Positions 21,259 through 33,925 are shown, counted from the stretch's first letter. The stretch: DNA of 64,000 nt from Aspidapion aeneum (GCA_963576565.1 CAUYVT010000106.1:62001-126000), one strand, 5' to 3'. The notes: generated from the letters alone by a model not told the origin. Numbers and translations: made by a program.

Positions 21259-21838
21259 GGCTGTATGTCTGTATGTCTGTCTGTAACGACCAACGCGCAT
21301 AACTCAAAAACCGCTTGGCCGATTTCAATGAAATTTGATACCTAGGCTGGGTCTTGGGTCGAGATGGTCCCATTTAAAAATGAACAAAATCCACCGAACA
21401 CAAACCAAATAAAAGGGTGGGGATAGATTTCAAAAATTAGAGTTTATGTGAAAATATGGCGTGTGTGATATCAAACGAAAGGTATTTGAGTCTGTAGTTA
21501 AACACATTATTATTTTAATTATTTTAAAAAAAGGGTGGGGGTATATTTAAAAAATTAGAGATTAAGTGAAAATATGGCGTGTGTGATATAAAACGAAAGG
21601 TAATTGAGTCCGGAGTTTAACAAAATACATTTTAGTTTTTGTTTTTTTTAAGGGTAGGGGTGGATTTCAAAAATTTGAGTTTAAGTCAAAACATGGCTTG
21701 TGTGGTATCAAACAAAAGGTAATTTAGTGTGGAGTTGAATAAAATATATTTCAGTTTTTAGTTATATTAGCTCACACGTACACTATAACTATAGTACCTA
21801 GTGTGAGCTTAGGGGCCCATATATTGGCAAAGTATTTT
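21085..21838 (+). mobile_element. (CTGT)n-core repeat, copy 3
   Basis: Complete copy with both palindromic ends, a short core (21223-21290, CTGT with one CTGG and two CTGTATGT units), the ACTCAAAAACCGCTTGGCCG segment and three subrepeats. The end reads GGCAAAGTATTTT. Confidence 0.85.
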
Positions 21839-22364
21839 ATATACCCGCCTTGAAATAAAAATAAATTTGTTTGTAGAAATTCTTAAAGCAAAAGTGAGTA
21901 AAAAATAATTTTTTGTTAGTAACAACTTAAAACTAACTTTTTATAGTTGACCTTCTTCAATGTGGGGTTGGGGGGCATCCCCCCTCTCACCCCCTCAAAA
22001 GTACTCTTTTACAGTATTTTCCCAATTATTTGCAAACAATTAAGTAACAATTATTGAGGCTGATAAAACGATGTATAACACGCCCCCCCCTTACATCAGT
22101 GACGCACTTCTTATGGGCATTTAAATAAATGAGAAGTGTGTAAAAAACTATTTTTTAAAATTTTCTTAAATTTTATTGTCTCATATGTCTGGTTTTAAAA
22201 CTTAGTTTTAAAGCCGGAGAAATATCCTTTCCCTGCCAGGGTTGGGGGGATGGTTCCCTTTCGTGAAATGTTCGGGCGAGTCTTCCATACCAAGTGTGTT
22301 GGTTTTATCATTAAACGCAGGATCGGACCCCGTAATGCCTGAACTACATCGAAGCCCTAAAAAA
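21839..22364. other. Unclassified repeat-like sequence between core-repeat copies
   Basis: Includes GGGGTTGGGGGGCATCCCCC near 21965 and CACGCCCCCCCCTTACATCA near 22080. No gene; short frames here do not show a domain. Confidence 0.35.
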
Positions 22365-23080
22365 AAATACTCTGCCAATCTATGGCCACCTAAGCTCACA
22401 CTAAGTACTGTAGTTATAGTGTACGTGTGAGCTAATATAACTAAAAACTGAAATATATTTTATTCAACTCCAGACTCAATTACCTTTCGTTTGATACCAC
22501 ACAAGCCATGTTTTGCCTTAAACTCTAATTTTTAAAATCTACCCCCACCCTTTTTTTAAAAACTAAAATGTATTTTATTTAACTCCAGACTCATTTACCT
22601 TTTGTTTGATATCATACACGCCATATTTTCACTTAAACTCTAATTTTTGACAGCTATCCCCACCCTTTTTTTTTAAACAACTTAAAATTCATTTTGTTTA
22701 ACTCCAGACTTAATTACCTTTCGTTTGATATCACACACGCCATATTTTCACATAAACTCTAATTTTTGAAATCTACCCCCACCCTTTTATGTGACTTGCG
22801 TTCGGTGGATTTCGTTCATTTTTTAATGGGACCACCACGGCCCAAGACTCAGCCTAGGTACCAAATTTCATTTAAATCGGACAAGCGGTTTTTGAGTTAT
22901 GCGGGTTGGTCGTTACAAACAGACATACAGACACAGACAGACAGCAAGACAAAAAAGTTTCAAAATCATCTGAAACGCAAAGATATATAAAAAATTTTGA
23001 AATCGGAGCAACTTTTTTTTTACGAAAAAATTAGGATCACCATAGCTCACTATACTATAGTATAGTAGTAGTGTAAACTA
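22365..23080 (-). mobile_element. (CTGT)n-core repeat, copy 4, with degenerate core
   Basis: Reverse-orientation copy from AAATACTCTGCCAATCTATG to GTGTAAACTA. The microsatellite is reduced to about 30 bp (22917-22950, CAGACATACAGACACAGACA). The flanking segments and three subrepeats are conserved, so the core is dispensable to the copy's identity. Confidence 0.85.
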
Positions 23081-23109
23081 ATAAACCAATTTATTAAACC
23101 TTTGAATTA

Positions 23110-23500
23110 TGAGGCTACGGAACGAAATAGCGGATATTAAAATAGTGACGATCAAAATAGCGATCTAACAAAATAGCGATTGTAACAAAATAGCGATGTA
23201 ACAAAAGAGCGACTATCAAAATAGCGATATAACAAAATAGCGATTATGAAAATAACAATGTAACAAAATAACGACTCAGCATATTTAAAAAAAATTTCCG
23301 GGATCTTAGAGGGTATGAATCTCAACCGAACCGAAGCGAACTAAACCGAACCAAATTCGGTTCGGTTCGTTTTAATTCACAACCTCTAAGATCTCGGGAA
23401 AGAAGTCGTGCGATATTTTACATCGCTATGGTTTTAGTGTCGATATTTTGGTTGTCGCTATTTTAATACACCGCTATTTTCTCCATTTTGGTTGAAGGCT
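23110..23500. repeat. Foldback built from AAAATAGCGAT words with an inner palindrome
   Basis: The left half has at least six direct copies of AACAAAATAGCGAT-like units (23130-23275). The right half (about 23405-23485) has the inverted words CATCGCTAT, TGTCGCTATTTTAATACACC and GCTATTTT. Between them 23296-23400 is an imperfect palindrome with arms TTCCGGGATCTTAGAGG and CCTCTAAGATCTCGGGAA around CCGAACC-type repeats. Confidence 0.65.
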
Positions 23501-24211
23501 TAACTTATTTTTCCCGTAAATGCAATAGTTTTTAATATTTATATAAATTTTTCATAAATACCTTGCGATATAGGTCATCTTTTTTAACTTGTAACAAAGA
23601 CATTATTTCCACACAAATGTTATAAATAAATAAAAATAATAAAATATTTTGGTTTAAAAATGGTAGCCATATTTAAACTCTAAACGTCACTAGGGAATGT
23701 CGAATAAAAACGATGTAAGTCAGTGTCAGCTGTCCGCTATATTTTACATGTTAATCTTTTAGACAAGTTAGCGACGATTAAACCGATGGTCGATTGTTTT
23801 GGTGAATGTGTAATTGAAAAGAGATTCTAATATATCTTGTGCATTTTACAGTATTTAAATATTGATACGTATTTAATACGGTAATGCATCTACAGATATA
23901 GTTTTAAGTTATTTATGTATTATTTAGCTTTGAATATTTTTGTATATAAGTTTTTGTGTCAATCACGGAATTGTTTTTCGAACTTTAAACCCCATTCAGG
24001 GGTGGTACTACAATTTGAGACTATTTTTAGCGGGAATTCTACGACTGCACGGACTAAATTTCCAAAAAATAACATTTCGTTACAAAATTTTTATATGGTT
24101 TTTCTTTATTTCTAAAGTGAATTTGAATTTATATGAAATGAAACTCACTCAGAAATGCTTACTATCATATTGCACATTAGGGTGAACCAATGAGTATGTG
24201 ACCCCTATAGA
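23501..24211. other. A+T-rich sequence, no gene recognised
   Basis: No domain-bearing frame on either strand. Overlapping short open frames near 23915-24185 lack recognisable motifs. Confidence 0.35.
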
Positions 24212-25682
24212 GAGTGCGTTCGAGTAGAAAACTCGTCGAGCGACCGGGGCGTAGTGACGTCACGGACTGAACGCCCCGGTTTTCGCGGTTCGATTCGAAC
24301 GGAAAAGTTATTCACCGGTTACGAATTTCTAACCCAAAATTTTTGGCGAAAATTTTTGTTTATTTTTGCAATTTAAAACTGTTTGTAAATAAAAAAACCC
24401 TAGATTAAAATCGCCATTAATACTAATTTAATAACTAATTTAATAATTTTAATTTATACATGAGTGTAGCAAGGCAACAATTTGTTGCGGGAGAAAAAGA
24501 CACTTTGATCACGCGGTTTATTTATAGGGTATTTTTCGCACATTTGGACTCTTCCAAGTTTTTCTTTTTTATGGGGGTTTTATGCTAGGTTTATACAGAT
24601 AAAAATAAAAAAATAAAATAATTTTCAGATGATTACTTTATTATCTTGTATGTAGTTCAAGATGTCGATGTGCGGTTTTCGGCATTCATTTTTTTACAAA
24701 ATTCGGGCTCGTAACATATGTTAGTTTTTTTCTAGCTCCTCTGGAAATGGGCGTTTACTATCAAAAGTGTCCAATTTGGAAGTACATAAATAAAAAAAAG
24801 CGACATAAATTTGAAAAATAAGTTTAAATAAAATGGGCTTTTTATGGAAGAAAACAGTAATAATTTGCTCTAGTGCAAATTACCGATAATTTGTTTTAGT
24901 GCAAATTACCGATAATTTACTCTAGTGCAAATTATCGCTGTAATTCGTTCCCTTTTGGTCGAAATCTGCCAGTCACATGGATTTAATGGTCAATATTTTT
25001 CTGAAGGAAATAGTCAATATAACTTTCCTCTTTTATGGGCAAAGTTAAGATAATGTATTTATTTGATTTTATTTTATTTCATGATTTTTTTTATTTGCCA
25101 AAAATTCTCATTTTAGGTATAGTTTTCCTGTGTGGTCTTTTAGTGCGTGTGTTTTTTTAAGTGTGCGCTCTTTTCCTGTGTGAATATTTTCTGTGCGCTT
25201 TTTTCCTACGCGATTTTTTTCTGTACCCTTATTTATAGTCGCCGCTTTGCCATTACCCACCAGAATTTGGTTACAGAACCGCTGGCCGATGGTTAAAGCC
25301 TCACTGGGCAATCGCGGATAATTCTTAGCGCTCCGCACCGCGGCAAATTTGGAGCATCATCTGGTAGACTTTCTTCTTCATCCCCCTCTCAGAATCTTGG
25401 AAACATAAATCTACAGCAAACAGAACTGCGTCCATGTATTTTATTTGACAAAAAAAACAGTAAAAAAACAGTCGTAAAAAAATGTAAAAAAAAGTTTGAA
25501 AGTATAAAAAAGTAGGGTTATGTAATACGCCCGCTTTTCTCCATCCTGAAGCGCGGGTCATATCGAGCGTGCCCCGAGGGTTCGCTCGGTGGCATCTCGA
25601 ACGCAAAAGGGCGTGCTCCGAGCGTCAACTCGAACGGAAAAATGGTGCTCGGGGCGCCCGGGTTGCCTACTCGAACGCACTC
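24212..25682. mobile_element. Putative TIR element with CG-rich ends
   Basis: GAGTGCGTTCGAGTAG is an exact 16-bp inverted repeat at the two ends (24212-24227 and 25667-25682). Both ends are CG-rich, in contrast to the interior. Near the left end ACCGGGGCGT and ACGCCCCGGT form a 10-bp stem around TGACGTCA. Near the right end CGAACG words repeat. The minus-strand frames at 25108-25338 and 25325-25606 are low-complexity or unrecognised. Superfamily unknown. Confidence 0.5.
24861..24938. repeat. Three 26-bp tandem units, each self-complementary
   Basis: The unit is TAATTTGCTCTAGTGCAAAT then TACCGA, starting at 24861, 24887 and 24913. Within each unit AATTTGC/GCAAATT can pair. Confidence 0.8.
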
Positions 25683-25709
25683 AGAGTGGCAACTGGCAAG
25701 CTTTACAAC

Positions 25710-25868
25710 ATTGAGGGGTAGATGGCGCTGAAATAAATTCGTCTAGTACGCATTATTCCGAGACAAGTACTATGATCTAATGGCATTTATATGACAGACA
25801 TGTGTACTAGTAGTCCATGAATATTGCGTACTAGACGAATTTATTTCAGCGCCATCTCCCCTCAATGT
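25710..25868. mobile_element. 159-bp MITE with ~45-bp TIRs
   Basis: The left arm begins AACATTGAGGGGTAGATGGC and continues GCTGAAATAAATTCGTCTAG, TACGCA. The right arm is its inverted copy with a single-base deletion in the AGGGG(T)AGATGG part. Near-identity of the arms suggests a young insertion or recent arm homogenisation. Confidence 0.8.
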
Positions 25869-25906
25869 TGAACCAAATCTTTGCAGTTATTTGACCTGTG
25901 AGTATT

Positions 25907-27151
<1,245 letters not shown>

Positions 27152-27835
27152 AAAATACACTTAAACCGGTCGGTATCAAGTCTATAGAGTTGATACTTGA
27201 ACCCGGTCCATAATGCTAAGTCTTAAGGTCTTAGTATATATTGGTGTAAGTATCCACTCCTAAAAGTTTACCATATTTAATCCTATACATCCGATCGAAA
27301 ATATATTTTCTCACATTTCCAAAATAGTCTTCCCCCTCCCCTACCGAATCCAAACCATCTCTTGAAATCAAAGGCTTGCCACCCTGTAAATTGTACATAG
27401 GTTTTTGAACTCGCGCATATAACACACACAGAAAAAAAAGGATTAAGTAGCCATATAAATCAAATTTTGGACAAACACCAAACCGCGCGTTGATAATTAT
27501 CTCAGAAACAATAAAAGATAGTCCCTTATCTTTCAGCTCCGAAAGCTCGATTATAAAAAGTCTGTTTGTTCTTTTGAACGTTGGGAATTCATAGACATTT
27601 TAAATTAAAAAAACAGTGTCCATTTTTTTTCACCTTCCTCAGCAAACGAAAACAAAATCGGCAAATTTTCAATGTTTTTTTGCTTTGAACCAGTAGGTTC
27701 ATAGTGTTTAGGAATATTACGCAATCCTACAATAAAAAAAACATTACAGAAACGAGTATAATAATTATTTTATTAGTTTATGCCTACATCATGTGACAAA
27801 ATGGCGTCTGAAGACCGCCATGTTGATTCCTGTTT
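27152..27835. other. No gene recognised
   Basis: Contains a short imperfect palindrome (GTATCAAGTCTATAGAGTTG, ATAC) at about 27170-27195 and otherwise unremarkable sequence between copies 5 and 6 of the core-repeat family. Confidence 0.35.
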
Positions 27836-28524
27836 AAAATACTCTGCCAATATATGGGCCCCTAAGCTCACACTAGGTACTATAGTTATAGTGTACGTCT
27901 GAGCTAATATAACTAAAAACTGAAATATATTTTATTTAATTCCAGACTAAATTACCTTTTGTTTGATACCACACAAGCCATGTTTTGACTTAAACTCAAA
28001 TTTTTTAAATCTACCCGCACCCTTAAAAAAAACAAAAAACTAAAATGTATTTTGTTAAACTCCGGACTCAATTACCTTTCGTTTGATATCACACACGCCA
28101 TATTTTCACTTAAACTCTAATTTTTAAAATATACCCCCACCCTTTTTTTTAAAATAAATTAGAATGTATTTTGTTTAACTGCAGACTCAATTACCTTTCG
28201 TTTGATATCACACACGCCATATTTTCACATAAACTCTAATTTTTGAAATCTACCATCTCGACCCAAGACCCAGCCTAGGTACCAAATTTCATTAAAATCG
28301 GCCAAGCGGTTTTTGAGTTATGCGCGTTGGTCGTTACAGACATACAGACAGACAGACAGACAGACATACAGACAGACAGACAGACGGCGCAACAAAAAAG
28401 TTTCAAAATCATCTGAAACGCAAAGATATATAAAAATTTTTGAAATCGGAGCAACTTTTTTTTGCTCGAAAAAATTAGGATCACCATAGCTCACACTACT
28501 ATAGTATAGTATATGTGTGAGCTA
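27836..28524 (-). mobile_element. (CTGT)n-core repeat, copy 6, with internal deletion
   Basis: Complete ends (AAAATACTCTGCCAATATAT at left, TATGTGTGAGCTA at right) and a short core (28338-28385). Next to the third subrepeat the sequence jumps from AAATCTACC to ATCTCGACCCAAGACCCAGC at about 28252. That deletes the ~60-bp segment containing the CACCCTTTTATTTGG and TGGGACC phrases seen in copy 5. Confidence 0.85.
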
Positions 28525-28860
28525 AAAATATAGGCTATGGCACCTTTGGGATCAGTATCATTCAACGACACCTTTTTTGTCAAAATCGTTTCAGCCGTTT
28601 AACCTCTAGCGTGACACAAACATGTATATATATATATATAAAATTAATTTAATATTAAAAAAAATGTATATGAATTTTTTTTTTATTGAGAAAGTCACAT
28701 TTTTGAAAACGCTAAAATACGGGCGGGCCAGGGACTAGAGACAGCATTCTCTGGGCGGGATTATTTTGACAGTACCATAAAATATATGTTATTTCTTCGA
28801 GTATAGTACTAACTATCGTACAAATTTTCAGGTCTCTTCGTTTTTTAAATATAGGAAGTT
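28525..28860. other. No gene; short (TA)n
   Basis: A (TA)n tract lies at 28624-28640. GGGCGGGCCAGGGACTAGAG near 28720 is a G-rich patch with no partner found. Confidence 0.3.
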
Positions 28861-29595
28861 ACGACACACTACAGATGGCTGACGACCAAGTAATTGTAGC
28901 TAATGATAAAGAAGATAATATGGAGTATATGATGAGAAAGTTAACGGGAGAATACCAGAAGTAGGGGTTAACAGTGAAGATGGACAAGATACACTACTTA
29001 TGTATTGGAAACGAATCAGTTAAGGTATAACTAGACAATGGACAAACAATATCTCCATGCAATGAGTATGTATACTTGGGTGTCACATTTGATAAGACAG
29101 AAACAGACTGTAATGAACTGAAAAAAAGAATAGTAAAAGTAAAAAAAAGTTAATGGATATCTAACAGTATTTTATAAAGCAGAGAGATAAAAAAAATGTA
29201 AAATTTAACATGTATATGAAACAATGATGAACAGCACGCTGTTGTATGGAATAGGGACTTTTCGCGTAACAGAAAAATACAAAACAAAAATGGAAAGTGT
29301 CGAAATAGATGTAATAAAAAGATCAATGAGAATATCTAGAACAGATCATATAAAAAATGAGACCATAAAAGAAAGAATGTGAATCGAGGGAAGCAGAACG
29401 GCTGACATCATGTACAAAGGATGAACGACGAAAGATTACCAAAGCAGGTTCTAGAATGGCAACCAATAGTCAATCCAAAGAACAATGTGTCAAAAAACCT
29501 GACAGAAGATGATTGTCCTGATCGAAGGAGGTGGAGAATAGGCGTCGGACAACGTAGAAAAACCTTCTAAACCGACATAGTAGTAGTACAAGTAA
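28861..29595 (+). pseudogene. Decayed family A LINE, 3' end
   Basis: A degraded relative of 38008-38985. Seen in order: ADDQVIVAND near 28880, NMEYMMRKLTGEYQK near 28918 followed by a stop, ISPCNEYVYLGVTFDKTETD near 29052, and RPKQVLEW-type wording near 29440. The end is GGAGAATAGGCGTCGGACAA, then ACCGACATAGTAGTAGTA. The GRRKRGRPK segment is deleted (29465-29475). Stops and frameshifts throughout. Confidence 0.8.
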
Positions 29596-29835
29596 AAACC
29601 TTTAATATCAATCTTTGTTTATTCTAACCGTTTACTTATCTATGCTTGGATCCTCCCCCCAGAAAAATTGTCTGGTCTGTGATATGACTCTCGCTCTCGA
29701 GACTGTTTTTAACAGATTTTTAATTTGAAAGATATAAATCTTGGAAGAAGCCAAAATCTTTTAATAAAATCTGCACTCTATATCCGAGAGTGCTTTTCGT
29801 TTAGTTTTTAGACAAGTTTATTTCTATATTGTGTA

Positions 29836-31226
29836 ACTACAGTGAAACTTCGTCTTGCGGACACTCCTCCCTTTACCATATACGTAACTGTCACCCTGGG
29901 TGTACCGCAAGGTAGTGTCTTAGGACCTTATTTGTTCCTTGTCGACATAAATGATCTACCAGACTACATTAAAAGTGCATTTCTAAGCATTATTAATTTT
30001 GCTGATGATACCAACATTCTTTTTTGGGCAGAGACACTGGATGTTCTTTTTGAACGGGCAAAGTTTGGACTGGACAGGGCTGAAAATTGGTTTAATGGGA
30101 ATGGTCTCCTGCTAAATTGTGATAAGTCTGTGTTTGTGTGTTTCAGAACAGTGCAGTCAAAGGATCAGTACCCGGCGGCTCTAGAATTGCTCTCGCAGGA
30201 TTTCCAGCTGTCTCAGAATGTGAGGTTCTTGGGCATGGATATAGATCAAAACTTGACATGGGAGACTCACATAAAGCAAGTTTGCAAAAAACTCAATTCT
30301 GCATGTTACTCTCTCAGAGTTTTGAGAAAGTATCTAGACCAAGAAACACTCTTATCTGTATACTATGCCAACTTCTATTCATCTCTCAGATATGGCTGGA
30401 TTTTCTGGGGGGGTGCTTCGGGGGTCTTGATTGCAGAGCCTTTTAAAATTCAAAAAAGGGTGATTCGTCTTGTCTTGGGGATGAAAACAGCAGAATCTTG
30501 TAGAGGAAAATTTAAATTATTGAATGTTCTCACTTTTTATGGCATATACATTTATGAATGTGTCATGTTCTTATTTAAACACTTTCAAAAATTTGAACAT
30601 CTTGTTCCAAGACATTCATACCCTACTAGGTCGTTGCAAATAAATGTTCCAGCACACAGACTAACTTTAACAGAACGTAGCCCTGTCTATGTGTGCATAA
30701 CATTTTTTAATAAATTACCCTTAAATCTAAGGAGGGAAACAAATCTCTGTAAATTTAAAAAATCTGTTTTTGAATTTATCAAAAATATAGAACCATATTC
30801 TCTAGAAGAATATCTGGCTTTCTCTCCTGGCTCAACAGTATAGTGTGGATTTTAAATTGTTGTTTATAATTTTATTCTGTTATGTTGTTTTGTTATAAAA
30901 TGCCTATATGGTCCTATTGATTGAATAAGTTAACATTTAAAACTTTTTTAATACAAGTCAAATCATTTTAAATTATGTATCTGTGTTTTCTAAATTTTTA
31001 ACATATTTAAATGGTTCCAGCACTCTAAATATTCTAAATGCCTAATGCATCATATTTTTAGGAAAATAGTTTTTATATTTTTAAAGTATAGGGAAAAGAT
31101 TTGAATTTTTTATTTAAGATTGTAGATTGAAGTACTGTTTTGCTATTTTCTTGACACTGTTTGCTCAAATATGTACAAAATTTTATGCAAATAAAGAAAT
31201 ACTCTACTCTACTCTACTCTACTCTA
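29836..31226 (+). mobile_element. 5'-truncated LINE (jockey/CR1-type) with pentanucleotide tail
   Basis: The unit starts within a Tigger-like terminal sequence (CAGTGAAACTTCGTCTTGCG at 29841-29860, then GACACTCC), continues into a reverse-transcriptase frame, and ends with ATAAAGAAA followed by (TACTC)n at about 31199-31226. Short tandem 3' tails are typical of CR1/L2/jockey-related LINEs. Which clade exactly is not decided. Confidence 0.75.
29842..30843 (+). pseudogene. LINE reverse transcriptase, C-terminal part (333 aa open frame)
   Basis: The frame contains the RT motif GVPQGSVLGPYLF (residues 20-32), the catalytic FADD (53-56), the LNCDKSVFVCF region, NVRFLGMDIDQNLTWETHIK (thumb-adjacent) and a C-terminal region with F-NKLP. 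The GVPQGS/FADD pairing identifies a non-LTR reverse transcriptase. The upstream fingers domain and the endonuclease are missing. The first ~10 residues (MKLRLADTPP) are translated from a Tigger-like inverted repeat, so the ATG at 29842 is fortuitous. The open frame is otherwise uninterrupted, suggesting a fairly recent insertion. It cannot act alone as a retrotransposon. Confidence 0.85.
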
Positions 31227-31350
31227 ATATTCCAATACTCCCTGTTACCTATTTACACAATGGTTGGCGTTTGATGCAAACATTCAGAAATAAAGGTACG
31301 AAAAATGCACAGACACCAAATTTACATAGATAGAGTTTTTGTCAACTGTA

Positions 31351-32843
31351 CAGCGTGTCCCATTTTCGATGGGATTAAATGGGAAACTCGGTTATTACTA
31401 AAGATATTGATTTTCTGATTGCACCTTACCGTGCTCTTTTTTTAAGCCCCTAAAAATGGCGTAATCAGATTTTTGCTATACCCCGTCCCGTAGTTTCGCT
31501 AATACAGGGAGTTTTTGAAAAAATTGTATTTTTAATAAACCCATGTATCTCGCTTATTTTGCGAGATACTTTTATTCTGTAAAAACATTTTTATGGCAAC
31601 TTTTTTAGAAGAAAATAATGACGTTGTCAATTTTTTAAAATATTGTTTAGTTTTTGAGATATGGTATTTATCATAAAAAAATTAAATACGGACCCGAATT
31701 TTTTTAATTACTTTTTTGATTGGTTTCATGTTAGTATTATCATAAAATAATAAAAATTTAAAAAAATTTTTAAGGTAAAAAAAATATTTAATATTTTTAA
31801 AAAAATTAGTCCGAACCTGGATATTTCCAACATAAATATAAACTAAAAATTGCTAGTTAAACAATTTTTAGTTTAACTGTTTTGATACTTAGCATATTAA
31901 AATGGTTTTACGTTAATTTACAGATTTATTTGAAACAAAGTCTACGAAAAATACAAAAAAAAAACAAATTATAAAAAATAACTAATCTTTCTGATTACCA
32001 TTATGTGTAAGACATTTTTGAGTAATTTTTCTTAACGCATTTTGCATAAAAATATTTCTGCCATTTAAATATTGGGATTTTGTTGCTTGAATGAAGCAGT
32101 CAAACATATCACATTTTTCAAAATCTGGATATGGTCGATGTCTAGCCAGTTTAAAATAATTGTAAGCCATTTACAAAAATGACAAGTAAAATGTATTTCA
32201 CGACCTGCTGTTTGGTTATTAAATAATTAGTATGATATTATTTTTGTAACTTTTTAACGTTTTTTACTTTATTTATAAATCTTTTAATTATCATTTCAAA
32301 ACAGATAAACTAAAAATCGTTCAACTAGTGTGTCTTGCAATTTTTCATTTATAATTACGTTGGAAATTTCCAGGTTCGGACTATAATTTTTTTTTCAAAT
32401 ATTAAATAGCTTTTTTTAACCTTAAATCAAAAAAATATTAAAGTTTTATCATTTTAAGGTAATAATAGCATGGAACTAATCAAAGTAGTAATAAAAAAAA
32501 TCCAGGTCCGTATTTAATTTTTTTATGATAAATACCATATCTCAAAAACTAAACAATATTTTAAAAAATTGACAACGTCATTATTTTGCTCTAAAAAAGT
32601 TGCTACAGAAAGGTTTTTACAGAATAAAAATATCTTGCAAAATAAGCGAGATACAAGGAATTAATTAAAATACAATTTTTTCAAAAACTCCCTGTATTAG
32701 CGAAACCACGGGGTATAGCAAAAATCTGATTACACCATTTTTAAGGGCTCCAAAAAAGAGCACGGTAAGGTGCAATCAGAAAATCGATATCTTTAATAAT
32801 AACCGAGTTTCCCATTTAATCCCATCGAAAATGGGACACGCTG
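31351..32843. mobile_element. Long-TIR foldback element, family F2, copy 2
   Basis: Same termini as 12292-13821 (CAGCGTGTCCCATTTTCGAT at left, its complement at right) with TA at 31349-31350 and 32844-32845. The unique centre is inverted relative to copy 1, which in a near-symmetric element simply reflects insertion orientation. Slightly shorter than copy 1 (1493 against 1530 bp). Confidence 0.85.
31982..32170 (-). CDS. Short conserved open frame in F2 copy 2 (62 aa)
   Basis: The product starts MAYNYFKLARHRPYPDFEKC and contains FIQATKSQYLNGRNIFMQNA. It matches the frame at 12994-13191 except for a few residues and a three-codon in-frame deletion (copy 1 has QKCQQCLTH, this copy QKCLTH). No family recognised. 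Agreement of start, frame and stop between the copies is compatible with coding, but the elements are so similar overall that shared recent ancestry explains it equally well. Confidence 0.35.
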   Translation of the reverse strand: MAYNYFKLARHRPYPDFEKCDMFDCFIQATKSQYLNGRNIFMQNALRKITQKCLTHNGNQKD

Positions 32844-32879
32844 TACGCCGATGATTTGACGTAACGAATACAAAAATAA

Positions 32880-33165
32880 AATAATATTCATGCGTAAAAG
32901 TATAACCAATCAGGACATTTTATCTTAAGGACCACAAAAAGGATAGACTTATACCCATTGATATTGGTATTTCAAATATGTTTGCATTCTGCATCGTAAG
33001 GTACCGTAAGTATTGCAATAATACGTACTATATGGAAATAATATGCATATGACTTTGAAAGCAACCAATCAGGTCTTTTTTGCTTAAAGACCACAAGGCC
33101 CTCATGTTTGCATCATGAATGGGCAGTTACCGTGGGTATTGGAATATTATGTATATGCCCTTTAA
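32880..33165. repeat. Two diverged ~165-bp direct repeats
   Basis: ATTCATGCGTAAAAGTATAA then CCAATCAGGACATTTTATCT (about 32887) corresponds to ATATGCATATGACTTTGAAA then CAACCAATCAGGTCTTTTTT (about 33043). Both are followed by GACCACAA and later GTACCGTAAGTATTG / GTTACCGTGGGTATTGG. Confidence 0.45.
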
Positions 33166-33179
33166 GTGGATCAATTTGT

Positions 33180-33747
33180 TGAAACCAAGCTTTTGCCTAT
33201 TTCTTTACATGTAAAATTTACTCCTATAACCGGCGGACACTCGAATAACCAGACGCGGACAATTTTTTTTGGTTAAAAAATTCTGAACCCTTCATTAACC
33301 GGACGCGAACCTTTGACAACGGAACGGAGCGCTGCACGACATGGGCATAAATATTATGTAGTATATTGGCCACAACGTACTCTGTAGCCTTTTTAATACG
33401 GAGACTAAACACTTCTGTCGTATTTTTACAGCATATTTTCTTCGACCAGACTGCTGTGTTTTATTTTTATTGTTCAGTTGGGTAGTAACAGATCTCTTTG
33501 AAATTGCGCCTAGTAAAAGACTTCTTAGTTTACGAGAAAAAATGGAAGTTGTTAACGTATCGGAGAAGGAACATCTATCAGCACGAAAGTTCGCTGAGAA
33601 ATTTAATATCGGAAAAACACAAGTAGCGGAAATTGTTAATAAATATAATATATTGAAATTTCGCAATTCCCTCTCATAAGCGGACACCTCCAATAAGCGG
33701 ACAAAATCGACGGAACCGTGAATGTCCGCTTATGGGAGGTTTCACTG
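33180..33747 (+). mobile_element. Tigger/pogo-like element relic, copy 1
   Basis: The right end is intact: TGTCCGCTTATGGGAGGTTT then CACTG at 33743-33747, followed by TA. The left end lacks the CAGTGAAACC terminus but carries subterminal GGACACTCGAATAACC and CGGACGCG-type words. The sequence aligns in reverse with the relic at 48399-48945. Confidence 0.75.
33470..33679 (+). pseudogene. N-terminal CENP-B-type DNA-binding domain of a Tigger transposase
   Basis: The frame contains PSKRLLSLREKMEVVNVSEK, EHLSARKFAEKFNIGKTQVA and EIVNKY. This is the Psq/CENP-B-like helix-turn-helix (KRxxLSLxEK...ARKFxxxFNIGKTQV) that binds transposon ends in pogo/Tigger transposases. It stops at FRNSLS because the downstream catalytic DDE domain is deleted and the frame runs into the right TIR. 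The corresponding stretch at 48480-48650 is also broken, by a stop just after its start. Confidence 0.8.
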
Positions 33748-33765
33748 TATATAGAAAAAACTTTC

Positions 33766-33925
33766 GTGGTGGGCCCGAGACAGTTTTGAGGGGGCCTGAG
33801 ACCCCATGAGACCGTTTTTTATGCTATTTTATGTTTGTATTCATAAAATATGTGAAATATATATAAAAAAATCTTCGGTTCGGGGGGGGGGGTCCCCAGG
33901 CCCCCCTTTATATACGCCACTGCCT
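33766..33925. mobile_element. Degraded hAT-type MITE fragment
   Basis: GGTGGGCCCGAGACAGTTTT at left and GGTCCCCAGGCCCCCC...TATACGCCACTG at right bracket an A+T centre (TGCTATTTTATGTTTGTATT, CATAAAATATGTG) shared with the MITEs at 10683 and 62024. The left terminus is lost. Confidence 0.55.

Noticed and set aside
25108..25606. Two overlapping minus-strand proteins
   Set aside because: The first is low-complexity (KKRTENIHTGKERTLKK-type from degenerate repeats); neither has a recognisable domain.
33295..33693. 132-codon minus-strand protein at the Tigger relic
   Set aside because: It is antisense to the CENP-B-like domain on the plus strand, which has a recognisable motif pattern.
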